DNA of 64,000 bases from Litchfieldia stipae. Its GTDB lineage: Bacteria > Bacillota > Bacilli > Bacillales > Bacillaceae_L. The notes under the pieces are model-generated. The model had not been told where the DNA came from. It was given only the letters and a program-made list of their open reading frames with translations, and did not search any database. The first letter of the stretch is position 1. Each line of letters opens with the position of its first letter. A program made the position numbers and the translations under genes. The stretch spans positions 154,568 to 218,567 of the forward strand of contig NZ_JACYHA010000006.1 in the NCBI RefSeq assembly GCF_014837155.1. Direction: 5' to 3'. This document shows positions 24,769 to 34,851 of this stretch, in pieces.

Positions 24769-26964
24769 TTAACTCATCACACGTCGAACGGAATAGATAT
24801 CTGGTATTTGTTTAATTCGTTCAACTACTTTTTGTAAATGACTAATATTTTGAATTGAAATGGCCATATTGATCGTTGCCATTTTGTTACGATCTGACTT
24901 TCCAGATACAGAAGAAATGTTCGTCTTCGCTTCGTTTACTGCTTGTAATACTTCATTTAGAAGGCCTCTGCGATCATATCCATTGATTTCTATCTCAACA
25001 TTGTACTCTCTACGGTCATTCGCGCTACTCTCCCACTCAACAGGGATTAGACGTTGCTTAGCATCCGATGTATGGACATTCGGACAATCACTACGATGAA
25101 CTGAGACTCCTCTACCCTTTGTGATAAATCCTACGATATCATCACCAGGTACTGGATTACAGCATTTCGATAATCTGATTAATAGGTTATCAATTCCTTG
25201 TACTTGAACACCAGATTCACGCTTCTTGCTTGTCCCAAATTGTTTAAGTTCAGAAACAGCTTCTGTCACATTCTTATCCTGTTCTTGATCGCGCTTTTTA
25301 CGCCACTTCTCAGTTAAGCGAGTAGCAATTTGGGCAGCTGTGATTCCATTATAGCCAACTGCAGCATACATATCTTCTTCATTGGAAAAATTGAATTTTT
25401 CAGCGACTCGTTTTAGATTTTCAGGTGTTAGAACCTCTTTTACATCAAATTCAAGATTCTTAACCTCTTTTTCAACAAGCTCTTTCCCTTTTTCAAGGTT
25501 CTCTTCACGACGCTGCTTCTTAAAGAACTGTCGAATCTTATTTTTCGCTTGAGATGTTTGTGCGAGCTTTAACCAATCCTGACTAGGTCCATAAGAGTGC
25601 TTTGAAGTTAAAATCTCAATAATGTCACCTGTTTTTAATTGATAGTCTAAGGTGACCATTTTACCATTAATCTTTGCACCAATCGTCTTATTCCCAATTT
25701 CGGAATGAATGCGATATGCAAAATCAATTGGGACAGAGCCTGAAGGCAATTCTATGACATCACCCTTTGGTGTGAAAATAAACACCATATCAGAAAATAA
25801 ATCAATTTTCAAAGATTCCATAAATTCTTCGGCATCACTTGCATCATTTTGCCATTCTAGAATTTCACGGAACCATGAAAGCTTATCTTCAAATGAAGAT
25901 GATTCGTCAACTGTTTTTCCTTCTTTGTAAGCCCAATGTGCAGCGATTCCAAACTCAGCAATTTGATGCATTTCTGTTGTTCTAATTTGAACTTCAAGTG
26001 GGTCACCAGTTGGACCAATTACTGTCGTATGAAGTGATTGATACATATTTGGCTTTGGCATAGCAATATAATCTTTGAAACGTCCTGGCATCGGCTTCCA
26101 GCATGTGTGGATAATTCCTAATACCGCATAACAATCTTTAATGCTTCCTACAATAATACGAACAGCTAATAAATCATAGATTTCATTAAATTGTTTATTT
26201 TGTAGGACCATTTTACGATAGATACTGTAAATATGCTTCGGACGACCATTAATTTCAGCCCTAATAGAGACCTCGCCTACGCGCGATTTCACTTCATTAA
26301 TGACATCAGCCAAATATTGTTCGCGTTCAGCACGTTTTTTCTTCATTAAATTCACTATACGATAATATTGTTGAGGATTTAAATAACGTAGAGCCGTATC
26401 TTCAAGCTCCCATTTGATGGTAGAAATCCCTAATCGATGAGCCAGTGGAGCAAATATTTCAAGAGTTTCATTTGAAATTCTACGTTGCTTTTCTTGAGGT
26501 AAATGCTTAAGAGTTCTCATATTATGCAAGCGATCGGCTAGCTTAATCAAAATCACTCGGATATCCTGGGCCATGGCAACAAACATTTTTCGGTGATTTT
26601 CTGCTTGTTGTTCCTCTTGAGATTTATATTTAATCTTCCCAAGCTTTGTTACACCATCAACAAGCATTGCAACTTCTTCGTTAAACGCTTCCTTCATTTG
26701 AATGAGCGTTACATCTGTATCCTCTACTACGTCATGCAAAAAACCTGCCGCAATCGTAGATGGATCCATTTCCAAATCCACAAGTATTCCTGCGACCTGG
26801 ATTGGGTGAATAATATAAGGCTCACCTGATTTTCGGTATTGTTCACGGTGAGCGTCTTCTGCAAACTTATACGCTTTTTCAACAAACTCTATATCCTTAT
26901 CAGGCAAATACGTCTTTGCCTTCTCAATGACCTGCTCAGCAGTCAATACCTGTTCATTTGCCAT
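24769..26964 (-). CDS. relA: Bifunctional (p)ppGpp synthetase/hydrolase
   Basis: The product is 731 aa. Domains in order: HD hydrolase (about 45-195, with FLHDVVEDT), synthetase (about 230-350, with [21 protein letters not shown]), TGS (about 390-450, [24 protein letters not shown]), zinc-finger/helical region with [10 protein letters not shown], and a C-terminal ACT domain (about 655-731). It makes and degrades the stringent-response alarmone. HD residues are intact, so it is the Rel-type bifunctional enzyme rather than synthetase-only RelA. Confidence 0.96.
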   Translation of the reverse strand: MANEQVLTAEQVIEKAKTYLPDKDIEFVEKAYKFAEDAHREQYRKSGEPYIIHPIQVAGILVDLEMDPSTIAAGFLHDVVEDTDVTLIQMKEAFNEEVAMLVDGVTKLGKIKYKSQEEQQAENHRKMFVAMAQDIRVILIKLADRLHNMRTLKHLPQEKQRRISNETLEIFAPLAHRLGISTIKWELEDTALRYLNPQQYYRIVNLMKKKRAEREQYLADVINEVKSRVGEVSIRAEINGRPKHIYSIYRKMVLQNKQFNEIYDLLAVRIIVGSIKDCYAVLGIIHTCWKPMPGRFKDYIAMPKPNMYQSLHTTVIGPTGDPLEVQIRTTEMHQIAEFGIAAHWAYKEGKTVDESSSFEDKLSWFREILEWQNDASDAEEFMESLKIDLFSDMVFIFTPKGDVIELPSGSVPIDFAYRIHSEIGNKTIGAKINGKMVTLDYQLKTGDIIEILTSKHSYGPSQDWLKLAQTSQAKNKIRQFFKKQRREENLEKGKELVEKEVKNLEFDVKEVLTPENLKRVAEKFNFSNEEDMYAAVGYNGITAAQIATRLTEKWRKKRDQEQDKNVTEAVSELKQFGTSKKRESGVQVQGIDNLLIRLSKCCNPVPGDDIVGFITKGRGVSVHRSDCPNVHTSDAKQRLIPVEWESSANDRREYNVEIEINGYDRRGLLNEVLQAVNEAKTNISSVSGKSDRNKMATINMAISIQNISHLQKVVERIKQIPDIYSVRRVMS

Positions 26965-27135
26965 GAAATCACCTTTTTGTATAAAACTTAGTATAAAATT
27001 AAAATAATTATTGTTTCTATTATCATGAAAATACCCGAATATGTAAAGGGAAATTGACTGAAAAATTCTTCCTTCTCTATTATTTCGAAGATTGATGATA
27101 AATAGACGTCATTTAAAAGTGATAAATTCGAAAAA

Positions 27136-27156
27136 GAGCACTCATTTCGAGCGCCC
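27136..27156 (-). terminator. Terminator of the recJ-apt transcript
   Basis: On the minus strand GGGCGCTC pairs with GAGTGCTC (two G-U pairs) around a 5-nt loop, followed by TTTTT. It is 15 nt after the apt stop codon. Confidence 0.75.
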
Positions 27157-27170
27157 ATTATCTCTATTTT

Positions 27171-27683
27171 TTAATATTGCATTAATGTTAATACATCATA
27201 TCCATCTAATTTACTTCTACCATCAAGGTAAGTAAGTTCAATGATAAATGCAATTCCTGCAACAATTCCGCCTAGTTCCTCTACTAATTTGATCGTCGCT
27301 TCAATTGTACCACCAGTAGCCAATAAATCATCTGTAATTAATACACGTTGACCAGGCTTAATCGCATCCTTATGAAGAGTTAAAATATCTTTTCCATACT
27401 CAAGACCATATTGTTGTTTGATTACCTCACGTGGTAATTTCCCTTCCTTACGTACAGGAGCAAATCCAACACCGTGAGAATACGCAACTGGACATCCAAT
27501 GATAAAGCCTCTAGCTTCTGGTCCTACCACAAGGTCGATGTCTCTTTCTCTTGCATATTTAACAATTTGGTCTGTCGCATATTTATATGCTTCTCCATCA
27601 TTCATTAAAGGAGTAATATCCTTAAATAGAATCCCTTCCTTTGGGTAATCTGGTACAATTGTGACATAATTCTTTAGATCCAT
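27171..27683 (-). CDS. apt: Adenine phosphoribosyltransferase
   Basis: The product is 170 aa. The PRPP-binding motif is [13 protein letters not shown], with the N-terminal [17 protein letters not shown] and VGPEARGF typical of Apt. It converts adenine plus PRPP to AMP in purine salvage. The start codon follows the recJ stop codon directly (TAAATG), with GAGGAGG in the recJ 3' end, so translation is coupled. Confidence 0.97.
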   Translation of the reverse strand: MDLKNYVTIVPDYPKEGILFKDITPLMNDGEAYKYATDQIVKYARERDIDLVVGPEARGFIIGCPVAYSHGVGFAPVRKEGKLPREVIKQQYGLEYGKDILTLHKDAIKPGQRVLITDDLLATGGTIEATIKLVEELGGIVAGIAFIIELTYLDGRSKLDGYDVLTLMQY

Positions 27684-30044
27684 TTACTTCATTGCCTCCT
27701 CAAATTTAAGCGAACCATTATTAATAGAATCAAACCATTGCTTTAATTGCTGATAAGATGAATACAAAAATTTATTTTCTATTTCAATTTGTTGTTGTTT
27801 TAATTGGTATGTTTTCGATTCAGTCAAATCTCGTTTCTTGCCTTGATTTGATAATGTGATGATTCCCTTGTCTATCTTAACAAATTCTAATTCAAAAAAC
27901 ACCTCTAAGATGAAATCAATCGTTTCTTTCGACCAACCTTTATGTTTGGCGAGGTCTAAACCATATCGATTCATATCAAATGTTCCACGTTTAGCTAAAA
28001 ATCCATACAACCATTTGAAGTGCTCTCTTGTTGGGATCGTACTAAAGAAATGATTCCCATTGCTACTAAAAAGTGTATAAATTCTACTTGGTAAGACAGG
28101 CTCTAACAATGTCCTTAACACTGTCTCATCCCGTGGTAAATCTAATAGACAGATAAATAAATCTTCACAAGTAAAATCGCGAGCCTGTTCAAGATCATTT
28201 ATCACTATTATTTCATCTTTATAGTCATGATACACAGAACTTGAGAAGATTTCCTCACTAAATGCAATTAACCTTCGTTTTTCCTTAGATACTTTAAGTA
28301 TCGTATCCTTCACTTTATTATTCCCACGCATATCAAATAGCTGCCAATGTGAAATAGCTAAATCATGTAACATGATTTGTGGTTTTCGGAAATTATTCCA
28401 TTCATTAATAGAGAGCTCACCAATGACTGATATTTGGGCCCCAGGAGATACATGATCATATGCTTCACCAAGGCCAAAACCAATACTATCAAGAGCAAAT
28501 CCATTCTCTTCAAACGTCATTTTCAAATGATTTTGGTCAGAACCTATCTTTCTAATTCCCTGAATGGAAACATCCTTTATCCTTACTCTTGGTTTTGGAT
28601 TATTCATTCCAAATGGAGCTAGTAGATTCATCTCTGCAATTGTTTCAATTGAAATATCTGAAAGCTGACAATCGACATCAATTTTTGTCACAGGGATAAA
28701 ATCCTGCTCTGTTAATTGCTCGTTAGCAAGTTCATTTAATCGATCTCGTAATTCATCAACATTCTCAAGCGCGAGTGTCATACCTGCAGCCATAGGATGT
28801 CCCCCAAAATGAGGAAGGATGTCCCTACATAAAGATAGATTTTCATAAAGATTAAAGCCCTCTATACTTCTAGCAGAGCCTTTAGCTGTTCCTTTTTCCG
28901 TGTCAATGCTAAGGACAATCGTTGGACGATAAAAGCGATCTACAAGTCTTGATGCAACAATCCCAACAACACCTGCATTCCAGCCTTCTTTAGCAATCAC
29001 TAAAACACCATTTTCAGCCGGTGGAAAATGCGTTTCCACTTCCTCAATGGCTGCCTTTGTCATCTCATTGACAAGCTGCTGACGTTGTTTATTATATGCA
29101 TCCACTTCTTCAGCCAATTCTCTAGCTTCTTCAAGATCCGTTGTCATCAATAAATGTACAGCAGGGTCTGCTGAGTCCAATCGACCTACTGCATTAATTC
29201 TCGGGCCAATGGCAAAGCCAATCGTCTCTTCATTCACATCACTTTGTTCCGTTCCACATACTTTAAGAAGAGCCTTAATACCTGGTCGATTCGATTTACC
29301 TAATGCGATGATACCCTTCTTAGCTAATAATCTATTTTCCCCATGTAACGGTACAAGATCTGCTATTGTTCCGATAGCTGCTATTTCTAGCAATTCTTCT
29401 GGAACTCTCCCTAGCAACGCATGTGCTACTTTAAAAGCAACACCCACTCCAGCAAGTTCTTTAAATGGATAAGAGCATGTAGGTTTCTTTGGATGAATAA
29501 TAGAGAATGCATTCGGTAATTCTGGTCCTGGTTCATGATGATCTGTAATGATCAGATCCATCCCTAGATCCTTAGCTACCTGTGCTTCATGAAGAGCAGA
29601 TATCCCAGTATCAACCGTAATAATTAATCCATATCCACTGTTATAGGCCCAGCGGAAGGCCGCCTCATTCGGTCCGTATCCTTCTGTGAAGCGATTTGGA
29701 ATATAAAAATCAACATCAGCTCCACACTCTCTCAATGCCGTTAATAAGACTGTTGTACTACTTACACCATCAGCGTCATAATCCCCAAAAATAAGGATTT
29801 TTTCTTGTTTTTTAATTGCATTTTGGATTCTTTCTATTGTTATATCCATTTCATCTAATAAAAATGGATCATGAAAATCGGAGTTCTCAATAAATAAAAA
29901 ATCTCGTGCATCATCAACCGTTTTTATGCCACGGTTTACGAGCAACGATGCAACAAGAGGTGCAATATTTAATTCAGATGATAGTTCCTTCACAATTTCT
30001 TCTTCAACACGATTTACGTCCCAACGTGTTTTCGACTTTAACAT
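27684..30044 (-). CDS. recJ: Single-stranded-DNA-specific exonuclease RecJ
   Basis: The product is 786 aa, the same length as B. subtilis RecJ. DHH motifs: ILIFGDYDADGVSSTTVL, TVDTGISAL, ITDHHEPGPELP. DHHA1 domain: FGGHPMAAGMTL. The C-terminal third (about 560-786) is the Firmicute-specific extension. The ATG at 30044 follows GAGGGGTG; a longer upstream frame lacks a ribosome site. It is a 5'-3' exonuclease in recombination and mismatch repair. It continues directly into apt. Confidence 0.95.
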   Translation of the reverse strand: MLKSKTRWDVNRVEEEIVKELSSELNIAPLVASLLVNRGIKTVDDARDFLFIENSDFHDPFLLDEMDITIERIQNAIKKQEKILIFGDYDADGVSSTTVLLTALRECGADVDFYIPNRFTEGYGPNEAAFRWAYNSGYGLIITVDTGISALHEAQVAKDLGMDLIITDHHEPGPELPNAFSIIHPKKPTCSYPFKELAGVGVAFKVAHALLGRVPEELLEIAAIGTIADLVPLHGENRLLAKKGIIALGKSNRPGIKALLKVCGTEQSDVNEETIGFAIGPRINAVGRLDSADPAVHLLMTTDLEEARELAEEVDAYNKQRQQLVNEMTKAAIEEVETHFPPAENGVLVIAKEGWNAGVVGIVASRLVDRFYRPTIVLSIDTEKGTAKGSARSIEGFNLYENLSLCRDILPHFGGHPMAAGMTLALENVDELRDRLNELANEQLTEQDFIPVTKIDVDCQLSDISIETIAEMNLLAPFGMNNPKPRVRIKDVSIQGIRKIGSDQNHLKMTFEENGFALDSIGFGLGEAYDHVSPGAQISVIGELSINEWNNFRKPQIMLHDLAISHWQLFDMRGNNKVKDTILKVSKEKRRLIAFSEEIFSSSVYHDYKDEIIVINDLEQARDFTCEDLFICLLDLPRDETVLRTLLEPVLPSRIYTLFSSNGNHFFSTIPTREHFKWLYGFLAKRGTFDMNRYGLDLAKHKGWSKETIDFILEVFFELEFVKIDKGIITLSNQGKKRDLTESKTYQLKQQQIEIENKFLYSSYQQLKQWFDSINNGSLKFEEAMK

Positions 30045-30122
30045 TCGCTCACCCCTCAACCATCCTATTATACAAAAGGTCGGGAGGGGTTTCAATTGAA
30101 TCAGTTTATTTCCAGCATTACT

Positions 30123-30434
30123 CTAGTGATCAGCTTGATCGTTTTTTTCGATTTCCTCAGATTCTTGTATACTATTTATACCCTCATCTTTAAGTAGCTG
30201 ATTTTCTTTTTCTAGTTGTTTAACCCTTCTTAACAACCGATAATAGCGAAATAATCCCACTGAGGCAACAATCATACCTCCCATTAGGACTGAGGTTAAA
30301 ATCACTAAGATCAATGGCCAATTGGCTGTTCCAAATAAATAATTCACTTCCACAGAATCCACATTAATGACTGCAAATACCGCAACGATAAGAGCGAATA
30401 AGAACGCTAATATCAAACTCCATTGTCCCTTCAC
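30123..30434 (-). CDS. LapA-domain membrane protein (YrvD-like)
   Basis: The product is 103 aa. Two membrane helices (about 7-27 and 41-65) are followed by a charged coiled coil (RRVKQLEKENQLLKDEG) and an acidic tail. LapA-type (lipopolysaccharide assembly protein A) small membrane proteins in Firmicutes have no settled role. It lies 2 nt after the CDF transporter gene, so the two are probably co-transcribed. Confidence 0.75.
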   Translation of the reverse strand: MKGQWSLILAFLFALIVAVFAVINVDSVEVNYLFGTANWPLILVILTSVLMGGMIVASVGLFRYYRLLRRVKQLEKENQLLKDEGINSIQESEEIEKNDQADH

Positions 30435-30436
30435 AG

Positions 30437-31354
30437 TTAATCAACTCCTTGACTACTATCATCATCTTCTTCCGAGTAGGGATTAATATGAATAAATACG
30501 TCATGTACGTTATCAACCTGTAATAGCTTTTCCTTGACCCTTTTTCCGATCTTATGCCCTTGTTCAACAGTGATATAAGGATCAACAGAGATCTTTAAAT
30601 CAACGATTACATAATGACCGTGTTCTCTTGCATGTAATGCATTTATTTTTTTCACTTCTGGAAATGTTAACACTGCTTTTCTCATTTCCTCTGTATCTTC
30701 CTCATGTAACACATGATCTAATGTCGTATGTATCGACTCTTTCCCGAGCTTATAAGCTGTTCTTAAGATGAGAATGGATACAAAAAGTCCTGCCACTGGA
30801 TCCCCATAAACAAGCCATGGTGCCCCTATTTGTTCTCCAAAAATAGCTCCTACAATCCCAATGAGGGCGGCGATAGACGAATAGACGTCTGAGCGATGCT
30901 CGTAGGCATTGACAATAACTGCATCACTATTAATCCTTTTTCCTAGCTTAAATTTATATCTAAACATCGCTTCTTTTACAACAATTGATAACACAACTGC
31001 GTAAATGGCAAAAGCTTTCGGTGCTTCTATCGGTTGAAAAAAGGATTCAATTGATGACTTTCCAATTTCGATTCCAACTAAAAAGAGCAAAACAGCGACA
31101 ATAATTGCAGCAATCGATTCTGCTTTTCCATGACCATATGGATGGTCACGATCTGGTGGCTGCTTCGCAGCACGGACCCCGATGTAGACTGCAAATGAAC
31201 CTGCAACATCAGAAGCAGAGTGAACCGCGTCTGCCACTAGCGCTTTACTTCCTGACATCACTCCGACTACATACTTAATAATGGCTAACACAATATTACC
31301 TACTACGCCAAGCATGGCGGCAAATTCCGCTTGTTTAAAACGATCTTTTTCCAC
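30437..31354 (-). CDS. Cation diffusion facilitator family transporter
   Basis: The product is 305 aa. Several membrane helices occupy about 10-210. The metal-site motifs are KALVADAVHSASDVAGSF (helix 2) and YEHRSDVYSSIAALIG (helix 5), together with DRDHPYGHGKAESIA. The cytoplasmic C-terminal domain (about 215-295) holds the second metal site. CDF proteins export Zn2+, Mn2+, Fe2+ or other divalent cations by proton antiport. The specificity cannot be told from sequence alone. Confidence 0.92.
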   Translation of the reverse strand: MEKDRFKQAEFAAMLGVVGNIVLAIIKYVVGVMSGSKALVADAVHSASDVAGSFAVYIGVRAAKQPPDRDHPYGHGKAESIAAIIVAVLLFLVGIEIGKSSIESFFQPIEAPKAFAIYAVVLSIVVKEAMFRYKFKLGKRINSDAVIVNAYEHRSDVYSSIAALIGIVGAIFGEQIGAPWLVYGDPVAGLFVSILILRTAYKLGKESIHTTLDHVLHEEDTEEMRKAVLTFPEVKKINALHAREHGHYVIVDLKISVDPYITVEQGHKIGKRVKEKLLQVDNVHDVFIHINPYSEEDDDSSQGVD

Positions 31355-31501
31355 TTACAACCTTCCTTCCCTGTTAAAAAGAGTTCCCTTTTTAGAACAC
31401 TTTTATAGCACGCTTTTTCATCTCTTTTCATCCCATCTGATTATTGTAACCAAAAATAGCATGCAGAAACAACGATCGATAAAATCTTCTTCCATGGAAA
31501 A

Positions 31502-31523
31502 AACCGTGGTTAATACCACGGTT
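31502..31523 (-). terminator. Terminator of secDF
   Basis: AACCGTGGT and ACCACGGTT form a perfect 9-bp stem around a 4-nt loop. On the minus strand TTTTTT follows, 12 nt past the secDF stop. Confidence 0.85.
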
Positions 31524-31534
31524 AGGAGATAATC

Positions 31535-33787
31535 TTACACTTCTGGCTCTACTTCTGTCTCATCTGATTTTCTTAGTTGACCTTTTCCTAGCTGCTTACT
31601 TTTCCATACTAGCCATATTTGCGAAGCAATGAATAATGACGAGTAAGTTCCAGAAATAAGACCCATCAATAATGCAAAGGAGAAGTTACGAATAGATTCA
31701 CTTCCAAAAATCAACAATGCTACAACCGTAATTACAACGGTTAACACAGTATAAATGGATCGTGTAAATGTTTGTCTTAGTCCTTTATTGACGATTTCAG
31801 CAAGGTCATCAAATGTTTTGACTTTCTTCTTTTTGTATAATTCACGAATACGGTCAAAGGTGACAATTGTATCATTAATCGAATACCCCACTATCGTTAA
31901 TACAGCAGCAATAAAGGTGATATCGACCTCAAATCGGAAGATGCTAAACATAATAATAATAAAGAATGCATCATGTAATAATGCAACAATTGCTGAAACA
32001 GCCATTGCCATTTCAAATCTAATCGTTACATAAATGATAATTCCTACAGCTGCAATGAGCACTGAAATAAAGGCATTTCGCGCAAGTTCTTTTCCAACTG
32101 TCGGTGATACGGTACTTATACTCGGCTCAGTACCATACAACTCAGTAAAATGCTCTTTCACTTCTGCAATTTGTTGTTGTGAAAGTACACCCACTAATCT
32201 GGCTACACCAATTTCCTTATTGTTTCCAGAAAGGATTACTTCACTTGGTTCTATGTCTAGCTTCTCAAGCTCATCTCTAACTTCACTGCTTGTTAAAGGC
32301 TGATTAGCAAGCACTTCAATTCTAGTCCCGCTATCAAAATCAATGCCAAGGTTGAGCTTTAAAGTTAATAATAACCCTACACCAACTACACCTAGAATGG
32401 CAGAAAACAGGAAGAATTTCTTACGATGTTTAACAAAGTCGACCTTATCAAATCTTGTTGGGACTTCTGTGTCATCATCAACATCTGCAATATTGGCTAC
32501 TTCTGATTTCTTCACTCCAAATAAGCCTAAGCGCTTGTCTGTGAAGCGGCTATTAACAATAAGACCAAGCAATAAGCGAGTACCGTATACTGCAGTGATA
32601 AAACTCACAAGGATACTAATAATTAGCATCGTCGCAAACCCTTTTACAGAGCTTGTCCCAAACATAAATAATACAGCAGCTGCTAACAAAGTTGTTATAT
32701 TTGCATCCAAAATAGTCGATAAAGAACGTCTATTTCCTGATCTGAATGCTGACATCGCTGTCTTTCCTAGCTTCAGTTCTTCTTTTATTCGTTCATAAGT
32801 AATGATGTTGGCATCTACTGCCATTCCGACCCCGAGGATCAATGCGGCAATCCCTGGTAACGTTAATACACCATTCATCCAATCAAAGACGAGTAATATT
32901 AAGTAAATATAGACACTTAGTGTAACAACAGCTATTGCTCCTGGTAATCGATATGAGAAAAGCATAAACAAAAATACGATTAGGATCCCAATGATACCAG
33001 CAAACACCGTTTTATCAAGTGCTTGTTCACCGAATTTTGCTCCAACAGATGTTGAATACATCTCTTCAAGCTCCACTGGGAGTGAGCCTGCATTTAGAAG
33101 TGCAGCTAGCTCTTGCGCTTCCTTAATTGTGAAGTTCCCTTGAATTTGTACATCTGTTTCATTAAGAATATTACTTACAGCTGGTGCTGATAAATATTTT
33201 GGATTTGGTTTTGCTGCTTCTGCTTGGAAGGAGTCAACCCCTTCCTCAAAATCCAACCAAACAACAAGTAGGTTTTCACCTGCACCCATATTCAACACTT
33301 GCTCTGTTACAGATCTGAATTTGTCTGCACTTTTTAACTTAATTCCAACGGCTGGTCGATTTTCTCCATCAAAGCTTTGAGATGATCCACCTTCTACAAG
33401 ATCTGTTCCATCTAATAGAACCTGATCATTCACATCACGAAAAGTTAATTTCGCTTCAGTTGATAGTATTTCTCTTGCTTTATTTTGATCAGTTACACCA
33501 GCTAATTGAACGCGAATCCGATCATCGCCTTCAATTTGAATATTTGGTTCACTTACGCCTAGTACATTCACACGTTTTTCTAGTGCATTGACAGTACTAA
33601 CTAGTGCCTTTCTATCAATGACATCTCCCTTATTTGCAGGTTTGACCTCATATAGTATTTCAAAGCCACCTTGTAGATCTAGACCTAGCTTGATATTGTT
33701 TAAGATATTATTCGTCGTCAATCCCATTGTTGCTGCTAGTAGTAACACAACAAGGAAAAACGCAATGATGCGTCCTCTTTTAACCAT
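31535..33787 (-). CDS. secDF: Protein translocase subunit SecDF (fused)
   Basis: The product is 750 aa, the single-polypeptide SecD-SecF fusion typical of Bacillus. The SecD half has a first helix (about 5-25), LGLDLQGGFEILY (the GLDLxGG motif), an external P1-like domain and five helices (about 265-415). The SecF half starts near 450, with LGIDFDSGTRIEV and a second set of helices. Together they are 12 membrane segments. It uses the proton gradient to complete protein export through SecYEG. Spacing of its GGAGG to the ATG is long (12 nt). Confidence 0.96.
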   Translation of the reverse strand: MVKRGRIIAFFLVVLLLAATMGLTTNNILNNIKLGLDLQGGFEILYEVKPANKGDVIDRKALVSTVNALEKRVNVLGVSEPNIQIEGDDRIRVQLAGVTDQNKAREILSTEAKLTFRDVNDQVLLDGTDLVEGGSSQSFDGENRPAVGIKLKSADKFRSVTEQVLNMGAGENLLVVWLDFEEGVDSFQAEAAKPNPKYLSAPAVSNILNETDVQIQGNFTIKEAQELAALLNAGSLPVELEEMYSTSVGAKFGEQALDKTVFAGIIGILIVFLFMLFSYRLPGAIAVVTLSVYIYLILLVFDWMNGVLTLPGIAALILGVGMAVDANIITYERIKEELKLGKTAMSAFRSGNRRSLSTILDANITTLLAAAVLFMFGTSSVKGFATMLIISILVSFITAVYGTRLLLGLIVNSRFTDKRLGLFGVKKSEVANIADVDDDTEVPTRFDKVDFVKHRKKFFLFSAILGVVGVGLLLTLKLNLGIDFDSGTRIEVLANQPLTSSEVRDELEKLDIEPSEVILSGNNKEIGVARLVGVLSQQQIAEVKEHFTELYGTEPSISTVSPTVGKELARNAFISVLIAAVGIIIYVTIRFEMAMAVSAIVALLHDAFFIIIMFSIFRFEVDITFIAAVLTIVGYSINDTIVTFDRIRELYKKKKVKTFDDLAEIVNKGLRQTFTRSIYTVLTVVITVVALLIFGSESIRNFSFALLMGLISGTYSSLFIASQIWLVWKSKQLGKGQLRKSDETEVEPEV

Positions 33788-33902
33788 TACGATGTAGTGC
33801 CTCCTTTAAATATGTAAGAAACAAATGATTCCAGTTTTCGTCAATACTACCATTATGAAACAACCGTTTTACCGTGTCAATCAATGACAGGGTAAGAATC
33901 AA

Positions 33903-34193
33903 TTATAATAGTTTGCTAAGCTCTTCTTGTCCCTGATTACTGAACCAGTCTGGTGATTTAAAGGCCTCGACAGTTGCATAGTTCATGTATTCACCAATCT
34001 TAACTGATAAGATATCATTTACAATTTGATACAAGAGCTTTGTTTCGCGTTCTCTTTTCCATTTCTTCTTACATAGGTACTGCCATAGCTCCTCTTCTGT
34101 TACAGAATCATATCCATAAAGGATGAACTCTTCTAATTTACTTTTTAACGCAGGTTTCACATCATTTCTATATTGATCAAATCCATTTTCCAT
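33903..34193 (-). CDS. comN: Post-transcriptional regulator ComN
   Basis: The product is 96 aa, soluble and helical, with YRNDVKPALKSKLEEFILYG, TEEELWQYLCKKKWKRE and IGEYMNYATVEAFKSPDWF, the pattern of the ComN (YrzD) family. In B. subtilis ComN controls comE mRNA accumulation at division sites through interaction with DivIVA. Its position between secDF and spoVB is the same as in B. subtilis. Confidence 0.85.
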   Translation of the reverse strand: MENGFDQYRNDVKPALKSKLEEFILYGYDSVTEEELWQYLCKKKWKRERETKLLYQIVNDILSVKIGEYMNYATVEAFKSPDWFSNQGQEELSKLL

Positions 34194-34217
34194 GGAACTA
34201 GCCCCCGTATTCTTTAA

Positions 34218-34712
34218 TTAAAATATTGATATAGATAATAGACCTAAGCTTACTAGAATAGCTGCAACAATGATCCCGATTGAAATTGATAAGAAAGCAT
34301 ATCGAAATGGAATAGCAAAAATAGACGCGGCTACGCAAGCTGACCACGCCCCTGTTGTTGGTAATGGGACAGCAGTAAATAAGATTAGGCCTAGCGCACC
34401 GTATTTTTGGACATTGCCACTTTTATTCATTGTTCGATTGTATAACCAATCATACATCTTCTTATACCATTGAAATCTCATTAATAGAGAGCTAATTGGT
34501 CTAAAAAGTAACAACAAGGGGATTACAGGTAGAATGTTGCCTATCACACTAATAACAGCCGAATAGACTAAATCAAATTCATAGTATAAATAGGCTAACG
34601 GTAGCCCTCCACGCAGCTCAAGAATAGGCATAGCAGAAATAACCATCACTACAAGCTCTGGCGGTAGAAAATCCAAATTCTTTACTAAAAAATCTCTTAA
34701 GCTTTCCTTCAC
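34218..34712 (-). CDS. Small multidrug export family membrane protein (COG2426)
   Basis: The product is 164 aa with about four or five hydrophobic helices (for example LVVMVISAMPILELRGGLPLAY, VISVIGNILPVIPLLLLF, ALGLILFTAVPLPTTGAWS). The motif ELRGGLPLAY and PLPTTGAW are typical of the COG2426 family, annotated as putative small multidrug exporters. Real substrate unknown. It diverges from spoVB. Confidence 0.8.
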   Translation of the reverse strand: MKESLRDFLVKNLDFLPPELVVMVISAMPILELRGGLPLAYLYYEFDLVYSAVISVIGNILPVIPLLLLFRPISSLLMRFQWYKKMYDWLYNRTMNKSGNVQKYGALGLILFTAVPLPTTGAWSACVAASIFAIPFRYAFLSISIGIIVAAILVSLGLLSISIF

Positions 34713-34777
34713 TACTTCACCTCTTTTGAACCTTTCCCAATTTTATTCGCATTTTTATGGTTTCAGGATAATACTTG

Positions 34778-34807
34778 TCATGCTTGGCCCCCTATAATGC
34801 ATATAGT
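34778..34807 (+). promoter_or_regulatory. Possible sigma-E promoter of spoVB
   Basis: TCATGCT, a 15-nt spacer and CATATAGT loosely fit the mother-cell sigma-E pattern, 44 nt upstream of the spoVB start. B. subtilis spoVB is sigma-E dependent (family knowledge). The match is imperfect. Confidence 0.35.
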
Positions 34808-34851
34808 TAATTGTAAATGATAACACCTTTTTTGAGAAGGTAGGGAATTGA